64,000 nucleotides of DNA, taken from the NCBI GenBank assembly GCA_900169235.1, contig FWCC01000344.1, positions 1-64,000 on the forward strand. The letters run 5' to 3'. The position numbers were made by a program, and so were the translations under genes. Of this stretch, positions 35,521 to 46,295 are shown in pieces. The DNA comes from Zarea fungicola. Its lineage: Eukaryota > Ascomycota > Sordariomycetes > Hypocreales > Cordycipitaceae. The notes beneath the pieces are model-generated. The model was given only the letters and a program-made list of their open reading frames with translations. It was not told the DNA's origin and ran no database searches. The stretch's first letter is position 1, and each line of letters starts with the position of its first letter.

Positions 35521-36345
35521 GGGCGGCAGCAGCGCACTTGCAAGGTTAATGATTAAAAGGGTGCCCTGCAGGATTTCTGCACCAGAGTTGATGTTCTGAT
35601 GATCAAGCTGCAGTTGCAGGAATGAATCATCTCCTGCCTCGCTGCCAGCCAGCTGGAAGGAAAAAAAAAGCGTTGATTGTTGAGGGTGTAATAAGCCGTG
35701 TTATATCCGGCCAACCCTTAACCACGAGTTTCGCTTTAGATGGGACGAAGGCGCTGTAGAAGTGCTGTGAAAGTGCTGTGGAAGCGCTGTAGATGCGACA
35801 AAGGTGCTGTGGGACGCGCTGTGGAATGTGTTCTTCAGGGACACTTTCAGTGACGCGCTCATTTCAACGCCCCTCAGTAAGCTGGACCCTGAATTCCACT
35901 TTGGGGCGCCTGTTAGTGGAGTGGGGCAATCGCAGGTTGCCATCACTAACATTGGCCCCTAAAATCACCTGTCCTCCGTAGACTGCCCAGATTACAGCCT
36001 CCCATCTTGAACGAAATTGAGCAAAGGGAACCGGGCTTTGAATTTCGGGATCTGACATGCCAATGCCAGGCCAATCAGATGCTGAGATGAATCACCGGTC
36101 AAATCCCGTTGGCACCTGCACATCACTGCACAGTATTGCCTTGCACTGGAGCAAAGAAACAAACGCAAGCAGATCGAGAAAAATATACAAAACATGCAAT
36201 GGAAAACATTGATGGAGAGTATTAACTGAAAATATTAAATTACTCTCAAGTATATACCACAGACATGGACAGCCTGCATGTCAACCAATGCCCTGAAAAC
36301 TAAATCGCCTAAAATTATATCAAGACATACGCTAAAAAAGAATCA
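35521..36345. other. spacer with a degenerate 11-bp repeat
   Basis: No supported gene. It carries the repeat at 35751-35826, and the 3' flank of the Zn2Cys6 gene occupies the right end. Confidence 0.5.
35751..35826. repeat. degenerate 11-bp tandem repeat (GYGCTGTRGAA)n
   Basis: GCGCTGTAGAA, GTGCTGTGAAA, GTGCTGTGGAA and GCGCTGTAGAT follow each other. Two further diverged GCTGTGG copies lie just after. Confidence 0.75.
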
Positions 36346-38798
36346 TCAAATCATTGGCAAGTCATCAAAAAGAAGAGAATCCATATTGCCCAGGCCAGAC
36401 GACACCATCGACGTAAAGTGCCCCCAATCCGCATACTCGCCCAGTGACACACCCTGTACACTGCCGTCCAGCTCCGCCGTCGCCTCTCCCATGAAATCAA
36501 CATAGTTGACATCTCCAGACGTTCCATCGCTCAATGCCATCGACATGGAGATAACGTCGCTCCGATGCACCTCGTTGCTCATGCCCCCCTCCAGGGCAGC
36601 GAGATACCCCTGCATGTTCCCCGTCTGCCGCAGAGCCTCGAGCCGCAGTTCCTCCAAAACAAGACAGTAGCGTTCCGTCAAAGAACCTTTTGATGCAATG
36701 GAGGCAATCTGAGACTGACACCGGGCGGCTGCTAACAGATACGAACCATATACTTCGGCGGGCGAGTCGCGCTTGTGAATGACGTAGATGTACAGTATAA
36801 TGGTGGCATTAAACGCAATGTACGCCGTAATCTAACGCCCGTCTGTTAGCCACTATAACATAATGAAACGGACATGCCCGATCAACATACCCAGAATGAA
36901 CGAAACATTTGGAGGGTTCGTGTCAGATCGTCAATCGTGGTGACGGTCTTCATGGCGGCGTCCAGGCACTGCCTTACACTCTCCTCTGCCTGCACAACCT
37001 CGCAGTCCTCTGAATCCTTGCTCTTTTGTGAAAGCAGCGAAAAGCTATTCAGCACAAAGGGCCGGTGCGTGAGGATGACGGCATGCCAGTACGTCAGATT
37101 CAGAACATTTCTCTGGCGCTGGAATATCGGGATGCAGAGCGAGGCGCTGAGCGTGTCAATGTCCAGAAACCAAGCCATGTCCTGCCGCCAGTCGCTCAAC
37201 TCCATTGAAATCGATTTTACGGCTGCGACGCGTTGAGACGTTGATACAGGCTTGATTGAGTACACATGCCGAAGTATTCGGCCAATGATGCGAGCGATCC
37301 TTGAAGTTTTTTTACTTAGCCCACATGTTTCTTACTACTGTATCGCGAGTCAACTTACTTTACATGAGCAAGCGTAGCAAGCATTTTTGATGGCCCGTTT
37401 TTCGAGGTTGTGACCGTCTCCATGGAGCCTGTCATGAGATCCTCATCATCAACGCAGGATGGCAGGTCCGTGTCAATATCGTCATCCTGCAAGGACCGCG
37501 GCCGACCCAGAGCGGCGCTGAGATAAGCGTCCAAGGTGTACGCACACCAAAACGTCCGACGGCTGCACTCGACTTCCACTCGGCTGGACACGCTCGTTGG
37601 GTCCGGGTGTCTCTTCCTGTTGAGGCCAATCGCAAGCGCCAGACGTGCTACGGTACCGAAAAGACTCCAGCAGTGGTTGATGCGCGACTGGGTGAGAAGA
37701 TAATGGCACTGGGCCAATCGAGCCTGGATGCTCGTGAGGCGTATCAGACCCTTTTCTTTTCTTAGTTGGTGTTCCGCTGCCAGGTAATATCGTGTACTGT
37801 AATTTTGTCAGCATTCACTTCCCACTGAACCTGGGTATTCTATCCTCTTATCGAATTGTGTACCTCAGATCTGGTGGGCCCGGCCGGTCATTGTCGGGCA
37901 TGTACACTCTTCCTAGAGAAAACACCATGAAGAGCAGAGCAATCTTGGCTGGAGCATTTGTCGTGTCGCGGAGGACACCCAGAGAGTCGTAAAACTCATT
38001 GAACCATTCCTGCATCGTGGGCCGGTGAATGAAGCGGTACGTGGGCATGGAAAAGTCAAAATACCGATCCACTAGACGCTGCGCATCCTCTCTCGGCAGC
38101 ATCATGCAAAATGAGGGATCAAACTCGGGAAGATGAAGCGGCGCATCGCCAAAGGTGAATATACTACTGCCTTGGGAAAAGGAAATGGCTTGATGCAGAC
38201 GCTTCTGGATCCGGAGAAGAAACGAGACCCCAGACGCCGGGCCAATGTAATGGCCCTGAAGGTCTGTCTGCGATGGATCTGGCGAGCTCCGTACCGATGC
38301 CTCAGCATTCACAGCCTCGGACGTAGACGGCGTAAGGTAGCTGGGCGAGATGTGTCCCTCTTGACCCAGGAATGCCTGCCTGGACACTGTGATGCTATCG
38401 CCATGACCAAGATCATCGCGATCTACCACCGACGGCAGTCGGCAGTCGGCGTCCGCACCAGAGGGGATAGACGGCGCGCGACCTCTCTTGTACGCCGAGT
38501 CAAAAGTGCAACTGGCCTTGGAGCGCATGCAAAAGCCACACGGCTGTGTTCCATTGCACTTGATTTTTCTCCTGCACAGAGAGTTTCATGATTATTAGTC
38601 ACAAGAGTTCAATTGACATGACTGCATTCATGTGCACTCTACTTTTCCACTTCATAAAACTCACGTCTTACATCTGTCGCATGCTCTAGTGACGCGCACG
38701 CGCTCCTTGTTCCTCCTCCGCCTGCCTGGCTGCACCACCTTTGGTGTGGTGGGTGCGTATGCAGGCGATGACGACAGTTGGGCATCCGCGGCGGTCAT
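36346..38798 (-). CDS. Zn2Cys6 fungal transcription factor
   Basis: Five exons (38798-38665, 38571-37864, 37796-37359, 37299-36891, 36831-36346) encode 724 residues, all in phase. The binuclear zinc cluster is split by intron 1: RACDRCKT joined to RKIKCNGTQPCGFC, then SKASC, with all six Cys present. The basic run RRRRNKERVRV precedes it. The middle homology domain has FIHRPTMQEWFNEFYDSLG and the signature FWCAYTLDAYLSAALGRP followed by a DDDID motif. An acidic tail (MGEATAELDGSVQG and DSLLFDDLPMI) could be an activation region. It is divergent from the SDR gene, with 532 bp between starts. By position it is a candidate regulator of the SDR-aldolase-transporter group. The ligand is unknown. 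Confidence 0.9.
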
Positions 38799-39330
38799 TG
38801 TGTACCGGATAAGCCAAAAAGCGTAAATGTAGATTGCTTTGATTTTACTTTTTTTTGTGAAAAAGAAACTCGTCGGATCTCAGCCGCAAAAATGATGAAG
38901 AATTGACGGAAAAGCGACAGCAAGGTCCCTTGAGCGTGGTAGACATGATGCGACACCAGAAGCGAACTAGTGTCGACCGAGTGCTTTTCCGTCTGGTGCG
39001 GGGGATTTATCCGTCTTATAGACTAACACTGCGAAACTCTGGCCTTTTCTATTTGCATGGAGAAATCTTATGAAGAATAGGAAAAAAGAGCTTAGCTGCC
39101 ATTTGTGACTATCACGAGCTGGATATGTCTGCAACGGCCCATAGTTATGGAGTACCTAAATAGCTGGCATTAAATATCGCTTCCGTCAAAATGAATTGAT
39201 GCCCCGGCGTACAAGTCCTGGTACATTTTAGTCCTCTTGCTTGCCTTGCTTGCCATAAGTAAAGACCCGATAGATCTGGTTTCAACGCCACCTTCCAAAA
39301 AAGCCATAAACGTACGACAAGTCTTGCATC
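38799..39330. promoter_or_regulatory. shared divergent promoter, Zn2Cys6 factor / SDR
   Basis: 532 bp between divergent start codons, with no open frame of note. By arrangement it must contain both promoters. I did not find a convincing CGG-N-CCG pair or TATA box. Confidence 0.5.
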
Positions 39331-40303
39331 ATGACAGCCTCAGTCTCCAAGCGCCTCCAGGGCAAAACCATCCTTATAACTGGCGCATCTTCTGGCATTG
39401 GGCGGTCCACGGCATTCGAATTCGCCCGAACCTGTCCCCATGACCTCAAGCTGGTTCTTACGGCTCGCCGCATCGAGCTGCTCCAGCAGATTGCAACCGA
39501 AATCGCCGCCGAGGTCGGCACTGGCGTCAAGATTTTGCCTGTACAGCTCGATGTCGGCAACGCAGATGAGGTACGCTCATTTGTGAGCAAATTGCCTACC
39601 GAGTATCAAGAAATTGACGTGCTGGTCAATAATGCGTAAGTGCTACTTCTGCGTGCACAGGTACTTTATTTGGTAAAAATTAAAGTAGCTCAGTTGGGAC
39701 AAATGATGAGCTGACAGCTGGAATCTAGGGGCCTGGTCAGAGGAGTGGCTAAAGCGCCTGAAATCGCCGAGGAAGACATTGCCGTCATGTTTGGGACCAA
39801 TGTAACCGGCCTGATCAACGTTACGCAGGCCATTCTGCCCATGATGCTGAAGCGCAACAATGGCGAGGGCGCTGGCGACATCATCAACATTGGCTCCATT
39901 GCCGGCCGGGAGGCCTACGTGGGCGGCGGAATCTACTGTGCGACAAAGGCCGCCGTACGATCGTTTACGGACAGTCTGCGAAAAGAATTGATCGCCAAAA
40001 GAATACGGGTCATGAATGTTGACCCCGGTCAGGTTGAGACTGAGTTCTCCGTTGTCAGGTTCTACGGCGACGCCAGCAAGGCAAAGGCTGTCTATGCGTA
40101 CGTTCTCTTCCGGTTTACTTTCCAAGAGAATGAGGTTTCATGTCTGACTATTATGCAGCGGCTGTGAGCCATTAACACCCGACGACATTGCTGAAGCCAT
40201 TGTGTTTGTAGCTGGGAGGAGAGAGAATGTTGTAATTGCTGATACTCTCATCTTCCCGAACCATCAGGCTAGCCCTACCATAATGCACCGCAAATCTACT
40301 TAG
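39331..40303 (+). CDS. NADP-dependent short-chain dehydrogenase (YMR226C/serine-dehydrogenase-like SDR)
   Basis: Three exons (39331-39635, 39729-40097, 40159-40303) encode 272 residues. Classical SDR landmarks are the cofactor loop [12 protein letters not shown], an Arg after the second strand (LTARR, favouring NADP), NNAGLV, the catalytic Ser in [11 protein letters not shown] and YCATK (YxxxK). The C-terminal PDDIAEAI with the helix [10 protein letters not shown] is typical for the class that oxidises 3-hydroxy acids and reduces small carbonyls. It is the first gene of the plus-strand group with the aldolase and transporter. The substrate cannot be read from sequence. Confidence 0.9.
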
Positions 40304-40759
40304 ACACTACCGAGGTCAGGCTATAGACGGAAACATGAGGAGCTGGCGCAATTTAGATTCAAGTTTTTATCACCTTTTACTAGAACAATGCGCCCATTGC
40401 TAAAAGCTAAGAATAATTCCTCATTTATTCAAGGCTGCCATATTGTCTGTAAATTATTAAATGAGCACTCCTCGGCATGTTTCACCAGGCGTCGCGTGGT
40501 GCATATCCGTGGCTGGTGCCGTGCATATCCGTCAATACCCCAGTATGACCCAAATTAACACAATGCCGCCCAATTCTGTTTCGGGCCAACATGCTTGCAG
40601 CTTTATGAAAACTTATGTACTCTTGTGGAGTTGGATACAAAGTGAAAACGACCTGGTGAAACTCGATGTTTGAGAATGCTACGTCCTCTAGATACATAAT
40701 GCGCCTTTCGAGTTTAAACAGTAGACCATCGTTCCATAAAGCCTTTATTCTTGCCCACC
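40304..40759. other. spacer, promoter of the aldolase
   Basis: 456 bp, no gene seen. The aldolase ATG has a CCCACCATGA context. Confidence 0.55.
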
Positions 40760-41743
40760 ATGACGCCTCGAAAAGTTCCACCAGGTGGCGTTTGGGCGCC
40801 GGCCGTTACATTCTTCGATCCCAGCACGGACACCGTGGACACGGAGGCTCAAGCTCTGTATTTTACCTACCTCTCCAAAACCGGCCTCGCCGGCCTCGTC
40901 GTCCTCGGCACCAATGGCGAGACGTTTCTACTTACACGCGAGGAGCGCAAGGCAGTCCTGGAAACGGCGCGCAAGGCATGCGGACCGTCGTATCCCATCA
41001 TGGCCGGGGTGAGCGGGCACTCGACCAAGCAGGTCCTTGAGTTTATTGACGATGCGGCGGACGCGGGCGCTGACTACGCCCTCCTCCTCCCGCCGTCGTA
41101 CTTTACCAAACAGACGACGCGGACAGTGATTGAGGAGTTCTACGACGACGTCGCCGCGGCGAGCCGGCTGCCCATTGTCATTTACAACCTGCCCCTGGTG
41201 TGCAACGGCATCGACCTGGACTCGGCCACCATTGCCCGGCTGGCCAAGAGGAACGTCAACATTGTCGGCGCCAAGTTGACCTGCGGCCTCGTGGCCAAGA
41301 TTACGCGCCTGGCGGCTGAGTTTGGGCCGGACGAGTTCTCCACGTACGGCGGCCAGGGCGACGCGCTGATTGGCAGCATGGCGGCCGGCGCCGTGGGCAT
41401 GATTGCTGGGTTCGCCAATGTGTTTCCCCGGACCATTGTGCGCATCTACGAGCTGTACCAGGACGGCAAGGTGAAGGAGGCCATGGAGCTGCACAAAAAA
41501 GCCGCCCTTGCGGAGCAGCCGTGCAAAGCCGGCGTCGCTGCCGTCAAGTACGCGGTGGCGATCCGCATGCCAAAGTCGGTGGGAATTGAGGGAGCACTGG
41601 AGAAGTTGAGACCGAGACGGCCATATCAGGAGCCGTTGGAGGCGGTGAAACAGGCCATTGAGTCTCACACTGCTACTTTACAGGACATTGAAGTTAGTTT
41701 GGCAATGGAGACGGCACTCAACGGCAACCATTCCGAGGCTTAA
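40760..41743 (+). CDS. DHDPS/N-acetylneuraminate-lyase-family aldolase
   Basis: A single exon of 327 residues. The class I (beta-alpha)8 landmarks are GVWAPAVTFF, GTNGETFLLTREER (phosphate/pyruvate-binding GTxGE), LLLPPSYF, the Tyr in IVIYNLP and the Schiff-base Lys in IVGAKLTCG. The K-x-TCG form is also seen in fungal 2-keto-3-deoxy-L-galactonate aldolases (LGA1/GaaC). 4-hydroxy-2-oxoglutarate aldolases are the other close option. It likely cleaves a 2-oxo acid to pyruvate plus an aldehyde. It lies between an SDR and a sugar-type transporter on the same strand, consistent with sugar-acid or similar carbon-source breakdown. No mitochondrial presequence is evident. Confidence 0.88.
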   Translation: MTPRKVPPGGVWAPAVTFFDPSTDTVDTEAQALYFTYLSKTGLAGLVVLGTNGETFLLTREERKAVLETARKACGPSYPIMAGVSGHSTKQVLEFIDDAADAGADYALLLPPSYFTKQTTRTVIEEFYDDVAAASRLPIVIYNLPLVCNGIDLDSATIARLAKRNVNIVGAKLTCGLVAKITRLAAEFGPDEFSTYGGQGDALIGSMAAGAVGMIAGFANVFPRTIVRIYELYQDGKVKEAMELHKKAALAEQPCKAGVAAVKYAVAIRMPKSVGIEGALEKLRPRRPYQEPLEAVKQAIESHTATLQDIEVSLAMETALNGNHSEA

Positions 41744-42400
41744 TAAAAAAATTTAACGTCATATTGCCCTTCAATATCAGAACTTTGTGTATTTTACTGC
41801 GAACCTGTGGCGGCTTCTGCGCCGAACTTGCCCGCGAATCAAATGCTAACTAACGAGCCTTGCCGTAAGTCACCAGCTGCAATTCGTCCACCATGCGTTG
41901 GGGGCAACAATAAGATTCCGATTATAGTACAGCCTAGTGTCAGTTGGAATGACGGAAACACCCTGGTCCTGCTTGTATTACCTGGGGTTGAATGCGCCAC
42001 ATGGTGTGCTTTTCCGTGTAAGTCAACGGCTTTCATTGGCTTAAACAAAACGGAAAAGCCGACTGAATCACAAATCCCATTGTTTTAGCACCAATCCAAC
42101 ATCTCAAGAACAAGCGTGAATACTCAAGCCATCGGATTCATTGATGGAGACTGTTCGTTCCACAATTTGGGTCCCCGGCTGCTACGTCGTAATGCAAATT
42201 GGAGACAGCAACTTTACCTATTTCAGCTGAGGCGAAGGCGACTTCTTAAATAGCTTCCCCCGCAATCGATCTTGGCTATCAGCAAACTGTCGAACACACA
42301 AGCTCCACGTCTCCCCACACAAAACGCTTGGATTCACCCAAGCTGGGCTTTGGTGTCTTTCTGTCCCCAATTGACGAAGCTATTGTTTCAACTATCCACA
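41744..42400. other. spacer, promoter of the MFS gene
   Basis: 657 bp with no supported gene. A frame at 41807-42088 shows no domain. Confidence 0.55.
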
Positions 42401-44118
42401 ATGCTGAACTTTAAGAATTATCGCGTATATATGTTGGCGGCTGTGGCCTATCTAGGCTCCGTCCTATTTGGTGTGTGATCCCTCACTATTTTTGAGCCAC
42501 TGAAACACATTCTTTGGAAGCAGCTTACACGCAGAATGGCGTCTGACTTGAACTTTCATAGGTTATGATACGGGTGTGATGGGCAGTGTTCTTGCCCTGA
42601 AGAGCTTCAAGCTTGATTTCGGCCTTCCCCTTGAGAAGGGTGGATTTGCCTCGGCCAAGAACGCCCAAGTCGCCTCTAATGTCGTCTCACTGCTTACCGC
42701 CGGCTGCTTCTTCGGCGCCATTGCGGCCTCCTTCCTCAACGACCGCTTCGGACGACGCTACTCACTCATGGGATTCAGCGTCGTCTTTCTCGTCGGCGCG
42801 GCGGTCCAGACGGCAGCGTCACGCATCGCCCACATCTATGCTGGCCGTGTCGTCGCCGGTCTGGGCATCGGTGGCATGTCCAGCATCACACCAGTCTTTG
42901 TCAGCGAAAACGCGCCCCCGGCGGTGCGCGGTCGCATCGTCGGTTTGTTCCAAATCTTCCTCGTCATCGGCCAGGATCTTGCCTACTGGCTCGACTATGG
43001 CGTGGCGCTGCACATCCCCGTGAGCACAAAGCAATGGCGCATCCCTGTTGCCATTCAAATCATTCCGGGTGCACTGCTGCTCATTGGCCTCTTCTTTCTC
43101 AATGAGTCTCCGCGATGGCTCATGAAGAAGAACCGCAAGGAGGAGGCGCTGAAAGCGCTCGCCTACATTCGGAATGCACCTCCCGACAGCGCCGAGGTGC
43201 AGACTGAAATTGCAGAGATTACGGCTTCGGTCGCTGCGGAGCTGGCGCTGACCGAGGGCGTCACCTGGAAGGAATGTCTGACGCCCTCGAATCGGCACCG
43301 CTTCATTCTGGCCTTTTGTATCATGGTCTGCCAGCAATTCTCTGGCACAAACAGTATCGGGTACTATGCGCCCCAGATCTTCCAGACCATCGGCATCAGT
43401 AGCACCAACACATCGCTCTTTGCCACTGGCATATATGGCACGCTCAAGGCCATCACAGGTATGCTGTTCTTGGCATTTGGTATTGATAGATGGGGCCGGA
43501 GGAACAGTCTCCTGGGCGGAGCTTTCTGGATGGGCAGTGCCATGTTCATTATTGGAGCCGTTCTTGCGGCCAAACCGCCCAACCCAAACAGCACCAAGGT
43601 ATCCCCAGCATCCATTGCCATGGTCGTCCACATCTATCTGTACATTATTGGATACTCTGCATCCTGGGGACCAACGCCATGGGTCTACGTCTCCGAGGTA
43701 AGCTCTACATGCCGGACGAGAATTTGATTCAATATGCAGTACATGCTAACGATAATTCTTGCAGATTTTCCCGAATCGCCTCCGCGAGTACGGCGTTGGT
43801 CTGGCGGCAACAACGCAGTGGCTGTTCAATTTTGTTATTACCGAATTCACTCCTGCCGCCGTCAACCACATTGGCTGGCGCACTTTTCTAATGTTTGGCA
43901 TTTTTTGCTATGCAAATGGCGCATTCATCTTCTTCTTCATCAGGGAGACCAAGGGCCGCACATTGGAAGATATGGATGTTTTATTTGGTATGATCAGTGA
44001 GGATCAGAGAAAGGCTGATATCGATTATGCTCTTCACAAAGGGATGGATCTAGAACATATTGAGCGGCGGGATGAAGAAGTTGGCACAGAGCTCAAATCT
44101 TCAGCGACGACAAAATAG
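42401..44118 (+). CDS. MFS sugar/quinate-type proton symporter
   Basis: Three exons (42401-42470, 42562-43697, 43765-44118) encode 519 residues with 12 predicted membrane helices. Sugar-porter signatures are LFGYDTGVMGSVLAL in TM1, NDRFGRRYSL (loop 2-3), RVVAGLGIGGMSS and ENAPPAVRGRIVGLFQ, PESPR-type NESPRWLMKKNRKEEAL, QQFSGTNSIGYYAP in TM7, DRWGRRNSLL and the C-terminal RETKGRTLEDMD. It is likely a plasma-membrane importer for a sugar or sugar acid. Position after the aldolase suggests it brings in that pathway's substrate; specificity is not readable. It converges on the GNAT gene. Confidence 0.92.
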
Positions 44119-44365
44119 CGAGCTGTAAGGATGAGGCTTAATGTATCATTGGAATACAAGAATACAATACTCAGATGTTTATCATGCCTCCATGATGCGA
44201 ACATTATGTTTACTGACCTTTACAGCAGGTTCAGCTACAAGACTACAAGCAGCCATTGGCTGGCTCTTGAGACTTTTGAACGGTCGCTATTCACCGAGGT
44301 GAACAACGCATCCGCCTTGCTGAAGGGAGGAGTCATTAAGCGATTTGACTGATTTTGAGCTGCAT

Positions 44366-44989
44366 CTATGGCGTCGCCGACGGCACTTGGCCGTCGCCCC
44401 AAAATTTGAAGTCCTGTCCATCAAGTGGCTTCATTCCTGGCAATACAAATCCCATTATCTTGGCCTTGCCCGGCAAGTACAGAGCATGGCCGCCTTCGAC
44501 GAATCCGGCTCTGCGGGCAGTCTTTTGCGCTGCAATATTGTCGTAGCCCGTCAAGAGGCTGATCTCCTTCAACCCAAACTCCTCGGTCCAATATTTGAGG
44601 ACTCGCGTGGCCGCTTCCCCGCCGTATCCCTTACCACGGTATTCCTCGTCAAGGGCGAAACCCAGGTCTGGCGCGACATCCGGAACCCGGCGACACAAAT
44701 TTATGAGACCAATCCGATGGCCAGGCTCGCTGCCGAGATGCACAATATAAATTGGCACCTCGTCAATGGCCACGCCGAACGTGTCACTGGGCTTCAGCAT
44801 TGTGCTGTAGCACAACCGAAAAACTTCTTCAGCATCCCAGACGCCCTTTGGGGACTCGCCGCCGGCACCGGAAGCATTTAGCAGGTCCGCCGAATACGTC
44901 AGGTCCCCTTGATCGTGCTGATTGAGACGGGTAAAGGTGAGCCGCTCAGAGTGAAAGATGGGCGCAAATGTCGTTTTAGCACCAGTCAT
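44366..44989 (-). CDS. GNAT-family N-acetyltransferase
   Basis: A single exon of 207 residues starting MTGAKTTFAPIF; an in-frame ATG at 45133 would add 48 residues without domain content. The acetyl-CoA loop is EEYRGKGYGGEAATRVL (R-x-x-G-x-G), preceded by GHRIGLINLCRR and DLGFALD, and followed by NIAAQKTARRAGFVEGG. This is the RimJ/RimL-like subgroup, which acetylates N-termini or small amines. It sits 247 bp from the convergent MFS gene. Confidence 0.82.
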   Translation of the reverse strand: MTGAKTTFAPIFHSERLTFTRLNQHDQGDLTYSADLLNASGAGGESPKGVWDAEEVFRLCYSTMLKPSDTFGVAIDEVPIYIVHLGSEPGHRIGLINLCRRVPDVAPDLGFALDEEYRGKGYGGEAATRVLKYWTEEFGLKEISLLTGYDNIAAQKTARRAGFVEGGHALYLPGKAKIMGFVLPGMKPLDGQDFKFWGDGQVPSATP

Positions 44990-46295
44990 GATGGAGATGA
45001 ACTTTTGTATCTGTTGCGGGATAGTGTGATCTATGGTGGGATAGTGCGATGGACCGGATAATCCGTAACAAGTGGTGAGAAGCGGTGAGAAGATGTTCAA
45101 GGGCTGCTGCCTGACTGACGCTGAACACATCAAAGCTCCAATGATAAACCTACCGAGTCAGTCCTATGGGTCCCTAATAAATGACGAGCCTAGGCATCAT
45201 TATTAGCGTGAGACAGCCAACTAACGAAATATCCCGACAATGTTGCCGATGAGTCTACACGGAGAAAAAAGAGACCAGAAACGGAAGCCAGCGGGGCAGC
45301 AGCTGTTTAGGTACAGAACGATGCGCCCAACAATGAGAGTCATTAGGGCTTACTTTGCTTCATTCTCTCGCCGCGGGATAGATAGACTTGCACCTCTCTT
45401 TGGGCAAGAATTTAGAACAAAGGATTACATACTAATCATTTAATGGCGAGGCTTGCGCTAGTATAATTGCTGTTCGCGAGCCTACTACTTGTTGGTGCGG
45501 AACCAATGAACGGTAAACAATGATGTGGTGGACCAAGTTGCGAAGAACGGCGGCACGAGCGATGTTTCTCTCGCCGGTGCCAGACCGAAATCGACTATAG
45601 AAGACGGAGCTTACCGGCGGATCTAAACGGTATTGCCGCTGCTCATGGGAAAGGCCAGGCTGGCATTTCCTATGCACGTTTTCAATACATGGCAGCTGTG
45701 TCTGACGGCCACTGTTGGCAGCCTGGGCCAGATAAAAAAGCTGTTGGTCTTGGCCTCGCATTGAGCTTGAGGCTTCTTTTTATTCCCAGTAAATACCTCC
45801 AATACCTCCAAAACTAAGAAATCAACTCTTGAAAATGACGAGGATTAAACTGACAGTCATTGGATTTTGCCTCTATTTGACCTAGCTTTCTTATATCGTG
45901 GCTTACTACCAGTTTGGTGGTATCATTTGTCAAAACCGTTTAGTTTCTGGCAGTTTTTTCATCCCCACAAGATAAGCGCCTTCCATGTGGAACTAACTAA
46001 CCAACTAACTAGTCATGCCTATTCCCAAATTGAGCAATTGCTGTAGTCGACGGCAGTTCCGGCTTTCGGAACCACCAAATAGACTGTTTCATTTGTCCGA
46101 TTTTGCTCATTGCGGAAGAGTTACGCAGTTTTCCGTGAGCCTCCATAGTCGTTGTTCGTTTTATATAGTACCCTGTACTTCCGATATTAGTCTACTAAAC
46201 CGAAACAGCTGTGAACCCCGACACAGCCTCTCACTGCGGACCGCCTTTTACATTGGCTGGTCAATCTTTACCAGCATTGGGCAGCCATATTCTAC
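44990..46295. other. intergenic region, 1.3 kb
   Basis: Divergent spacer between the GNAT and S9 genes. Frames of 60-110 codons exist on both strands, but none shows a domain or intron structure. Confidence 0.5.

Noticed and set aside
40928..41668. 246-codon minus-strand open frame
   Set aside because: Antisense shadow of the DHDPS-family aldolase.
42819..43631. 270-codon minus-strand open frame
   Set aside because: Antisense shadow of the MFS transporter.
36346..44118. secondary-metabolite gene cluster
   Set aside because: No PKS, NRPS, terpene synthase, P450 or methyltransferase is present; the gene set fits catabolism better.
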